DNA of 12,098 bases from an uncultured Novosphingobium sp. (GTDB lineage Bacteria; Pseudomonadota; Alphaproteobacteria; Sphingomonadales; Sphingomonadaceae). Shown here one piece after another: positions 1 to 5,958 of the stretch (positions are counted from its first letter, which is position 1; every line of letters starts with the position of its first letter). Made by a program: the position numbers and the translations under genes. The notes below the pieces were generated by a model, which saw only the letters and a list, made by a program, of their open reading frames with translations, had not been told where the DNA came from and ran no database searches. Location: assembly GCA_937996535.1 (NCBI GenBank), contig CALKVF010000119.1, positions 1-12,098 on the forward strand. Reading direction: 5' to 3'.

Positions 1-977
1 AAAACCTCAATGTCACCCGCGACGATTTCCTCGCCGCGCTGAAACGCGTCCAGCCTTCGGCCATGCGCGAGGTGATGGTGCAGGTGCCCAATATCGGCTG
101 GGCTGACATCGGCGGTGCGGATGAGGCGCAGCTGAAACTCAAGGAGGGGATCGAACTGCCGCTGAGGAACCCCGAGGCCTTCCGCCGGCTCGGCATCCGC
201 CCGGCCAAGGGCTTCCTGCTCTATGGCCCGCCCGGCACGGGCAAGACCTTGCTGGCCAAGGCGGTCGCCAAGGAAAGCGAGGCGAACTTCATCTCGATCA
301 AGTCATCCGACCTGCTGTCCAAATGGTATGGCGAAAGCGAACAGCAGATCAGCCGGCTGTTCGCCCGCGCCCGGCAGGTTGCCCCCTGCGTGGTGTTCAT
401 CGACGAGATCGACAGCCTTGTGCCCGCGCGCGGGACTGGGGCCGGCGAACCGCAGGTGACCGCGCGGGTGGTCAACACGATCCTTGCCGAAATGGACGGG
501 ATGGAGGAACTGTCCAGCGTGGTGCTGGTCGGCGCCACCAACCGCCCCGGGCTGGTCGACCCCGCGCTGCTGCGCCCGGGCCGGCTCGATGAGCTGGTCT
601 ATGTCGGCACGCCCGATGCCGCGGGGCGCGAGCATATCCTCAAGATCCACACCGCGCGGATGCCGCTGGCGAGCGATGTTGATCTGGGGGCCATCGCCCG
701 CGAGGCCGAACGCTTTACCGGGGCCGATCTGGAAGACGTGGTGCGCCGCGCCGGCTTGATCGCGATCCGCCACCGCGGCGCCTCAGCCACCAGCGTGACG
801 GGCGGCGACTTTGCCGAGGCGCTGGCGGATTCGCGCGCCACGGTCAGCGCCGAGATGGAGGAGGAATACCTCAAGATGAAGGGCGAACTGAAAAAGCGCG
901 CCGCGGCGGTCACCCCCGCGATCGGCTTCCTCGCCCCGGGCATGGTCAGCCCCACGCGCGAGAAGAAGCACGGCTGA
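1..977 (+). CDS. Cdc48/VCP-family AAA+ ATPase, C-terminal part (partial at window start)
   Basis: The reading frame is open from base 3 with no start codon needed, so the gene begins outside the window; 324 residues are visible. The Met codon at 63 is internal: the preceding codons (DDFLAALKRVQPSAMRE) continue the usual linker between the D1 and D2 modules of Cdc48-type proteins. The visible part is a complete D2-like AAA+ domain: WADIGG entry motif, Walker A GPPGTGKT (225-248), pore-loop KWYGESE, Walker B FIDEID (396-413), sensor-1 GATN (531-542) and LLRPGRLDE carrying the arginine-finger region. The family forms hexameric ATP-driven unfoldases acting on protein complexes; in bacteria the physiological substrate is generally unknown. 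A charged tail (EMEEEYLKMKGELKKR) follows the helical lid. D1 and any N domain cannot be confirmed from here. It converges on polA. Family assignment is firm; the substrate is not inferable. Confidence 0.93.
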   Translation, partial: NLNVTRDDFLAALKRVQPSAMREVMVQVPNIGWADIGGADEAQLKLKEGIELPLRNPEAFRRLGIRPAKGFLLYGPPGTGKTLLAKAVAKESEANFISIKSSDLLSKWYGESEQQISRLFARARQVAPCVVFIDEIDSLVPARGTGAGEPQVTARVVNTILAEMDGMEELSSVVLVGATNRPGLVDPALLRPGRLDELVYVGTPDAAGREHILKIHTARMPLASDVDLGAIAREAERFTGADLEDVVRRAGLIAIRHRGASATSVTGGDFAEALADSRATVSAEMEEEYLKMKGELKKRAAAVTPAIGFLAPGMVSPTREKKHG

Positions 978-984
978 GGCTGGC

Positions 985-1012
985 GGGCGCGGTGCCTTAG
1001 TGTGCCGCGCCC
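985..1012. terminator. GC hairpin across the convergent cdc48-like/polA junction
   Basis: A perfect 8-bp inverted repeat, GGGCGCGG (985-992) and CCGCGCCC (1005-1012), with a 12-base loop, spans the 19-bp gap and the polA stop codon (997-999). Neither strand has a T-tract after it, so it is not a classic intrinsic terminator. Its place between two converging stop codons suggests a bidirectional transcription barrier. In GC-rich DNA such stems also arise by chance. Confidence 0.4.
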
Positions 1013-3837
1013 CAGCTGGCCCCGGTGCCGATTTCAACCCCCAGCGGCACGTCAAGCTTGACCGCCGGTTCGGCGGCCCCGGCCATCACGGCGCGGATCA
1101 CATCGCTTGCCGCCGCCACATCGCCTTCGGGCAGTTCGAACACCAGTTCGTCGTGAACCTGCAGCAGCATCCGCACGTGACCAAGGCCGGCTGCCTCCAG
1201 CGCGGGCATCATCCGCACCATTGCGCGCTTGATGATGTCGGCGCTGGTGCCCTGGATCGGGGCGTTGATCGCGGCGCGCTCACTGCCCTGCCGCTCGGCC
1301 CCGTTCTGCGAGGAAATGCGCGGGAACCAGCACTTGCGGCCCAGCAGCGTTTCCGAATAGCCGTTGGTCCGCACCCCTTCCAGCGTCGCGTGGATGTAAT
1401 TGCGGATGCCCGGGAAACGCTCGAAATAGCGGTCGATCATGGCCTGTGCCTCGTCTGACGAGACGCCCAGTCGCCCGGCCAGACCCCAGCGGCTGATGCC
1501 ATAGAGGATCGCGAAGTTGATCGTCTTGGCCCGCCCGCGCGTATCGCGGTTGACCTCGCCGAACATCTCCATCGCGGTGCGGGCGTGGATGTCTTCGCCT
1601 TGCGCAAAGGCATCTTTGAGCGCGGGCACATCGGCCATGTGCGCGGCGAGGCGCAGTTCGATCTGGCTGTAGTCCGCCGCGAGGATGACATTGCCCGGTT
1701 CCGCTACGAAGGCATCACGGATCTGGCGACCGATCTCGGTGCGGATCGGGATGTTCTGGAGGTTCGGCTCGGTCGAGGACAGCCGCCCGGTCTGCGCGCC
1801 GACCAGACTGTAGCTGGTGTGGACGCGCCCCGTCACCGGGCTGATCGCGGCCTGCAGGGCCTCGGTATAGGTCGAGCGCAGCTTTGACAGCTGGCGCCAT
1901 TCGAGCACCTTGCCCGCAATCTCCGCGCCTTCGCCCGCCAGCCCTTCAAGCACCGACTGGTCGGTGGAATATTGCCCGGTCTTGCCCTTCTTGCCGCCCT
2001 TGTAGCCCAGCTTGTCGAACAGGATTTCGCCGAGCTGCTTGGGGCTGCCGATGGTGAACTCCTGCCCCGCAAGGGCGTGGATCTCGCCTTCCAGCTTGGC
2101 GATTTCGGCGGCGAAAGTGGTCGACAGCGCGGCCAGCTTTTCCCGGTCAACCTTGATCCCGTGGCGCTCCATCTGGGCGACTACCGGGATCAGCGGGCGA
2201 TCGACCCGCTCGTAAACCCGGGTCACGCCTTCATCGGCCAGCCGGGCCTTGAGCACGCGGTGCAGCCGCCAGGTCACTTCGGCATCCTCGGCGGCATATT
2301 CGGTGGCCCGATCAAGCGGCACTTCGCCGAACGGGATCGCCTTCTTGCCGGTGCCGCAAACATCCTTGAACGCCAGCGTGGTGTGATCGAGATGGCGCAG
2401 CGCCAATTCGTCCATGCCGTGGCCGCCGCCGATCCCGTCGCTGCCGCGCCCGGCATCAAGATCGAAGCTCAGCACCATCGTGTCATCAATCGGGCTGACG
2501 GCAATGCCGTGGCGGGCCAGCACGTTGAGGTCATACTTGGCGTTCTGCCCAACCTTGAGCACTGCATCGCTTTCGAGCAGCGGCTTCAGCGCGGCAATCG
2601 CCTCGGCCAGCGGCACCTGGCGCGGCTTTTCGGCGAACATGTCGCTGCCGCCATGCCCCAGCGGAATGTAGCAGGCATCGCCCGCTCCCAGCGACAGGCT
2701 GATCCCGGTGAGGTCGGCCCCGATCGCATCGAGCGCGCTGGTTTCGGTATCGAAGGCCACCAGCCGCGCGGCGAAGGCCCGCTCCACCCAGCGTTCCAGC
2801 GCCTCGCGGGTCTGGACGGTTGCGTATTTGCTGCGATCGATCGGCGGCAGCGCCGGGAGCGCCTGACGGCTGCCCAGCACGGCTGGCGCGGGCGCGGCGC
2901 CGGCCGTCAACGCCTTGGGCGGGTGCAACTGGGTCTTGCGCTCAGGGCTGCCGCGGCCATCGCCCAGCCGCTTGAGCAGGCTGGTAAAGCCGTGTTCCTC
3001 AAGAAACGCGGCGAGCGGATCGGGCGGGATCGCCCCGAGCTTGAAATCATCAAGCGCGATCGGCAGCGCGCAATCTTCCTTGAGCGCGACCAGCACCCGG
3101 CTGAGCCGCGCCATATCGGCCTGTTCGATCAGGCTTTCGCGCAGCTTCGATGGCTTCATGGCGGAAGCAGCGGCCAGCGCGCCCTCAAGCGTGCCGTGTT
3201 CCTGGATCAGCTTGGTCGCGGTCTTGGGGCCGATCCCGCGGATCCCCGGCACGTTATCGGCCGTGTCCCCCATCAGCGCCAGCACATCGCCAACCAGATC
3301 GGGCGCGACGCCGAACTTTTCCTCGACCTGGGGGGTGTCGATGCGCACGTTCTTCATCGTGTCGAGCATGTCGATCCGGCCCGTGCCGCAGGGGCCGACC
3401 AGCTGCATCAGATCCTTGTCCGACGAAACGATCGTCACGTCCCAGCCGCGCTCGCAGGCAGCGCGGGCATAGGAGGCGATCATGTCGTCCGCCTCGACAT
3501 CGGGTTCCTCGACCAGCGGCAGGCTGAACGCGCGCGTGGCATCACGGATCAGCGGGAACTGCGGGCGCAGGTCTTCGGGCGCGGGCGGGCGGTTGGCCTT
3601 GTACTGATCGTAGATCGCGTTGCGGAAACTGGTCCCCGCTTTGTCGAGCACGACCGCAAGGTGGGTCGGGCCATCGGCCTTATTGAGATCGTCGGCCAGC
3701 TTCCACAGCATCGTGGTATAGCCGTAAACCGCCCCCACCGGCACGCCCAGCGGGTTGGTGAGCGGCGGCAGGCGGTGATAGGCGCGGAAGATATAGGCCG
3801 ACCCATCGACCAGATAGAGGTGCTGCTTGGAATCCAT
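997..3837 (-). CDS. polA: DNA polymerase I
   Basis: A 946-residue polymerase, close to the usual length (E. coli 928), for Okazaki-fragment maturation and repair synthesis. The 5'-3' exonuclease is at about 1-290 (LYLVDGSAYIFRAYH, EADD near 115-118, SSDKDLMQLV near 138-147, helix-hairpin-helix GIRGIGPKTA). A Pro/Ala-rich linker (about 295-335) follows. The 3'-5' proofreading domain is at about 338-535 and keeps its acidic residues: FDTE (D363, E365), GQNAKYDLN (430-438) and YAAEDAE (514-520). The family A polymerase domain fills the rest: motif A AADYSQIELR (D722), motif B RAKTINFAILYG (F774, the residue that discriminates against dideoxynucleotides) and motif C LQVHDELVFE (H895, D896). All three activities should be intact. 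The ATG at 3837 fits the conserved N-terminus; no clear Shine-Dalgarno precedes it. No earlier in-frame start is nearby. The gene runs divergently from the small lipoprotein gene. Confidence 0.98.
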   Translation of the reverse strand: MDSKQHLYLVDGSAYIFRAYHRLPPLTNPLGVPVGAVYGYTTMLWKLADDLNKADGPTHLAVVLDKAGTSFRNAIYDQYKANRPPAPEDLRPQFPLIRDATRAFSLPLVEEPDVEADDMIASYARAACERGWDVTIVSSDKDLMQLVGPCGTGRIDMLDTMKNVRIDTPQVEEKFGVAPDLVGDVLALMGDTADNVPGIRGIGPKTATKLIQEHGTLEGALAAASAMKPSKLRESLIEQADMARLSRVLVALKEDCALPIALDDFKLGAIPPDPLAAFLEEHGFTSLLKRLGDGRGSPERKTQLHPPKALTAGAAPAPAVLGSRQALPALPPIDRSKYATVQTREALERWVERAFAARLVAFDTETSALDAIGADLTGISLSLGAGDACYIPLGHGGSDMFAEKPRQVPLAEAIAALKPLLESDAVLKVGQNAKYDLNVLARHGIAVSPIDDTMVLSFDLDAGRGSDGIGGGHGMDELALRHLDHTTLAFKDVCGTGKKAIPFGEVPLDRATEYAAEDAEVTWRLHRVLKARLADEGVTRVYERVDRPLIPVVAQMERHGIKVDREKLAALSTTFAAEIAKLEGEIHALAGQEFTIGSPKQLGEILFDKLGYKGGKKGKTGQYSTDQSVLEGLAGEGAEIAGKVLEWRQLSKLRSTYTEALQAAISPVTGRVHTSYSLVGAQTGRLSSTEPNLQNIPIRTEIGRQIRDAFVAEPGNVILAADYSQIELRLAAHMADVPALKDAFAQGEDIHARTAMEMFGEVNRDTRGRAKTINFAILYGISRWGLAGRLGVSSDEAQAMIDRYFERFPGIRNYIHATLEGVRTNGYSETLLGRKCWFPRISSQNGAERQGSERAAINAPIQGTSADIIKRAMVRMMPALEAAGLGHVRMLLQVHDELVFELPEGDVAAASDVIRAVMAGAAEPAVKLDVPLGVEIGTGASWGAAH

Positions 3838-4123
3838 GGCGCAGGGTCTAGCAGGCCTGATGCCCGGCGATAAGCGCCCGCGCGGCGCTATTACCCGGGA
3901 TCTTGCCCCCCGTCACACCAGCGCCACATTCCTATGCGAGTCGCAGGGCACGAAATTTTCGACAGATATTCCCGAAATCCGTGACATTCGCTTGCATCGC
4001 CAAGCGAAGGTGATTATTTGGCGCTCCGAAGTCTACCGATACGGTTGGCTTTCCGCTCGACGCGCCATTCCTTCGGGTGATGGTGTCGCGCGTGGTCCAC
4101 TCGCTGTTCAAGGATTACCATTC
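3838..4123. other. Divergent intergenic region between polA and the lipoprotein gene
   Basis: These 286 bp separate the divergent starts of polA (-) and the lipoprotein gene (+), and should hold promoters for both. The only clear structure is the perfect dyad at 3987-4008, annotated separately, plus a short CGAAA-T-TTTCG palindrome at 3951-3961. No convincing -35/-10 pair stands out; TTGCAT at 3992 has only a poor -10 partner. An open frame runs in from 3827 into the lipoprotein gene but has no ribosome site or recognisable protein, so I treat it as non-coding. Confidence 0.6.
3987..4008. promoter_or_regulatory. 22-bp perfect dyad upstream of the lipoprotein gene
   Basis: TTCGCTTG (3987-3994) and CAAGCGAA (4001-4008) are exact inverted complements separated by six bases. 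The dyad lies 115 bases before the lipoprotein start and about 150 before the polA start. It could be a repressor/activator operator or, if transcribed, a stable hairpin in the lipoprotein leader. No T-tract follows, so it is not a terminator. The binding protein is unknown. Confidence 0.4.
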
Positions 4124-4369
4124 ATGCGCAAGATCGTTCTCGCCGCCGCCGCTGCTGGCGCTGCTCTCGCTCTGTCGGCCTGCGGCCAGAAGGCTGAAGA
4201 AGCCGCTGCTACCGAAGCTGCCACCGACGCCGCCACCGACGCTGCCACCGACGCCGCCACCGACGCCGCTGCTGACGCTGCTGCTCCGGCCGCGACCGAC
4301 GCTGCTGCGACCTCGACCGACGCCGCTGCTGCTGACGCTGCTGCTGCCGACGCCGAAAAGAAGATGTAA
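4124..4369 (+). CDS. Small Ala/Asp/Thr-rich lipoprotein
   Basis: An 81-residue protein. Start ATG 4124 is chosen because AAGGA (4110-4114) lies nine bases upstream and the result is a clean lipoprotein signal: MRK, an Ala/Leu-rich hydrophobic stretch, then the lipobox LSAC with Cys20 as the predicted lipidation site. Gly follows the Cys, with no Asp at +2, which in enteric bacteria would favour export to the outer membrane. The mature part is about 60 residues of low complexity, acidic and made almost only of Ala, Asp, Thr and Glu, with four A-A-T-D repeats, ending in EKKM. There is no recognisable domain or catalytic residue. Similar tiny Ala/Asp-rich lipoproteins are, from memory, common in sphingomonads and of unknown function. 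It is monocistronic, with its own terminator 25 bases after the stop. A structural envelope or spacer role is only a guess. Confidence 0.85.
   Translation: MRKIVLAAAAAGAALALSACGQKAEEAAATEAATDAATDAATDAATDAAADAAAPAATDAAATSTDAAAADAAAADAEKKM
4217..4264 (+). repeat. Four tandem 12-bp units encoding Ala-Ala-Thr-Asp
   Basis: Four in-frame copies of a 12-base unit of form GCN-GCC-ACC-GAC code for residues 32-47 of the lipoprotein. Units differ only at the wobble base of the first Ala codon (GCT or GCC). Related but degenerate AAAD, AATD and TD units continue to about 4345. The near-identity suggests recent expansion by slippage or unequal crossing-over; unit number may vary between strains. Confidence 0.85.
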
Positions 4370-4393
4370 TCTTCGCCGCACGGCAATGAATTG

Positions 4394-4425
4394 GGGCGCG
4401 AAGGCACGGCCTTCGCGCCCTTTTT
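4394..4425 (+). terminator. Intrinsic terminator of the lipoprotein gene
   Basis: A perfect 12-bp stem, GGGCGCGAAGGC (4394-4405) with GCCTTCGCGCCC (4409-4420), has a three-base loop and is followed directly by TTTTT (4421-4425). It lies 25 bases after the lipoprotein stop codon and is a textbook rho-independent terminator. Confidence 0.93.
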
Positions 4426-4479
4426 CATGCCTGCCGCCAGCGTGCGGCGATCGGCGCACGGTCATCGCCCTTGCGCTGA

Positions 4480-4497
4480 TTTAATCGCCCAATTAAA
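4480..4497. promoter_or_regulatory. AT-rich dyad upstream of the kinase/dehydrogenase operon
   Basis: TTTAAT (4480-4485) and ATTAAA (4492-4497) form a perfect inverted repeat with a six-base spacer, an AT-rich island in GC-rich surroundings 102 bases before the kinase start. TTTAAT matches the sigma-70 -10 consensus at five of six positions, but I see no good -35 partner at the right distance; TTGCGC (4471) with TAAACG (4494) at 17 bases is the alternative. It is likely a promoter and/or the operator of a local regulator. No regulator gene is present in the window. Confidence 0.45.
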
Positions 4498-4542
4498 CGA
4501 GTCGCCGGAACCTGGAACCACAACCAGGATGGAGAGCCCGGC

Positions 4543-4602
4543 GTGACCAAGCTGACAGACCTCTGCCCCAGCCCCTGCACCCTTGAGGATGCGCGGCGAT
4601 GA
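4543..4602 (+). CDS. Possible 19-codon leader ORF overlapping the kinase start
   Basis: GTG at 4543 opens a 19-residue frame (MTKLTDLCPSPCTLEDARR) whose TGA (4600-4602) overlaps the kinase ATG (4599-4601) in an ATGA arrangement typical of translational coupling. A purine-rich GGAGAG (4531-4536) sits about six bases before the GTG. The peptide has two Cys and two Pro close together but no known motif. The kinase also has its own GAGGA inside this ORF, so coupling is not required. It could be a genuine leader peptide affecting downstream translation, or chance. Confidence 0.3.
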   Translation: MTKLTDLCPSPCTLEDARR

Positions 4603-5957
4603 GCGCGGGCGTCACGCTCGAACAGGGTCTGGCCCACGCGCTTGCGCGGATCGGCATGGCTGCGCCTGCGGGGCTTGAGCGCCTGTCGGGCGGGGCCAAC
4701 ATGGAAAGCTGGCGTTTTTCGGCCGGGAGCGAGCCGTGCATCCTGCGCCGTTCGCCCGCTGGCGGCCAGATGATCGGCGGACGCTCGATCACCTATCACA
4801 CCGAAGCCGAACTGATCCGCGCCGCCTGCAAGGCCGGGGTCATGGCCCCCGAAGTGCTGGTTGAACTGGACGAAAGCGACGGCATCGGCGCGGGCTTCAT
4901 CATGCGCGCGATCCCGGGCACGCCCGATCCCGCCGTGATCCTGGGCTTCGACAATCCGCAAGACCTGATCGCCGACATCGGCCGCGAAATGGCCGCGACC
5001 CACCGCGCCGAAGTGTCGGGGCTGGCTGACCTGCCGGTGATGGAAACGGTCGAAGCCATCGCCCAGATGCGCGAACGCTACATGAGCTACGGCGGCGATC
5101 GCCCGATCCTCAGCCTCGCGCTGCGCTGGCTTGAAGCCAACGTGCCCCCCGCCGTGCCGCCGCGCCTGGTCCATGGCGATTTTCGCATGGGCAACTTGCT
5201 GATCGGCACCGAAGGTGAAACCACCGGCCGGCTGACCGGCGTGCTCGATTGGGAACTCGCGCACCTTGGCGATCCGCACGAAGACCTGGCCTATGGCTGC
5301 ATGACCGTGTGGCGCTTTGCCCGGCCCGATCGCCCTGCCTTTGGCGTCGGCGCGGTCGAGGATCTCGCCCGCGCCTATGAGGCCGCCGGGGGCGAAGCCT
5401 TCGATCCCGTCCGGTTCCGTTTCTGGCTGGTCTATCGCACCTTCTGGTGGGCGCTGGGCTGCATGCAGATGGGCAACACCTGGCGCTCGGGCCTTGACCG
5501 CTCGCTCGAACGGGTGGTGGTGGCGCACCGCACCTCGGAACAGGAGCTTGATCTGCTGGTCCTGCTCGAAGACCTGGCCCCCGCGGCCGAGCGCGAGCGC
5601 CCGCTGCCCCCGCCGGCCGAGCCGCTGCTCCCCGGCATGGGCGAGCCTAACGGCGCCGAAGTGCTGACCGCGATTTCGGAATGGCTGAATGCCGACATCA
5701 AGCCGCTGGTATCGGGGCGCGACAAATTCGTGCTGGCCGTGGCGCGCAATGCGCTGGGTATCGTCGCCCGCGAGATCGAGCAGCGCCCGGTTGCCACCGA
5801 TGCCGCGCTTGCCGCCGAACTGCTCTCCGGCCAGGCTGGCCTCGCCACGCCGGGAATGCTGGCGCGCCTGCGCCGCATGGCGCTCGCCAAATTGACTGCA
5901 GACATGCCGAAATATCCCGCGCTGGCACTGGCGCGGGCGCGTTGGGAAGGAAACTGA
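4599..5957 (+). CDS. APH-fold phosphotransferase with C-terminal DUF6285-like domain, probable hydroxyacyl-CoA kinase
   Basis: A 452-residue protein of the aminoglycoside-phosphotransferase/choline-kinase fold, subgroup resembling the N-terminal half of ACAD10/ACAD11. A nucleotide loop (LSGGANMESWRF, 29-40) is followed by CILRRSP, the catalytic Brenner motif HGDFRMGN (H192, D194, N199) and the metal-binding DWE (D217). The kinase domain ends near 330; after a Pro-rich linker (333-346), residues about 348-452 look like DUF6285 (acidic start, RDKFVLAVARNALGIVAREIE, then KLTADMPKYP). Related kinases usually have about 350 residues, so the tail is an added domain. Start ATG 4599 is supported by GAGGA (4585-4589). 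The stop is one base before the acyl-CoA dehydrogenase start, so the two are certainly co-transcribed. By analogy with LvaA of P. putida it probably phosphorylates a 4- or 3-hydroxyacyl-CoA in the cytoplasm. Antibiotic resistance is unlikely in this context. Fold is certain, substrate inferred. Confidence 0.88.
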   Translation: MSAGVTLEQGLAHALARIGMAAPAGLERLSGGANMESWRFSAGSEPCILRRSPAGGQMIGGRSITYHTEAELIRAACKAGVMAPEVLVELDESDGIGAGFIMRAIPGTPDPAVILGFDNPQDLIADIGREMAATHRAEVSGLADLPVMETVEAIAQMRERYMSYGGDRPILSLALRWLEANVPPAVPPRLVHGDFRMGNLLIGTEGETTGRLTGVLDWELAHLGDPHEDLAYGCMTVWRFARPDRPAFGVGAVEDLARAYEAAGGEAFDPVRFRFWLVYRTFWWALGCMQMGNTWRSGLDRSLERVVVAHRTSEQELDLLVLLEDLAPAAERERPLPPPAEPLLPGMGEPNGAEVLTAISEWLNADIKPLVSGRDKFVLAVARNALGIVAREIEQRPVATDAALAAELLSGQAGLATPGMLARLRRMALAKLTADMPKYPALALARARWEGN

Positions 5958-5958
5958 G

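Noticed and set aside
1972..3873. 633-codon open frame on the plus strand opposite polA
   Set aside because: It is exactly antisense to a fully conserved polA. Its His/Arg/Gly/Gln-rich product has no domain, and such long antisense frames are expected from GC-rich codon bias.
3827..4123. N-terminal extension of the lipoprotein frame back to ATG 3827
   Set aside because: It would bury the lipoprotein signal peptide and overlap polA; the strong ribosome site at 4110-4114 sets the start at 4124.
4200..4360. CRISPR-like or satellite repeat
   Set aside because: The 12-bp units are contiguous, in frame and coding, without spacers; they are protein repeats.
4599..5600. Aminoglycoside resistance enzyme
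   Set aside because: Although the fold is APH-like, the subgroup features, the added C-terminal domain and the one-base spacing to an acyl-CoA dehydrogenase point to CoA-ester metabolism.
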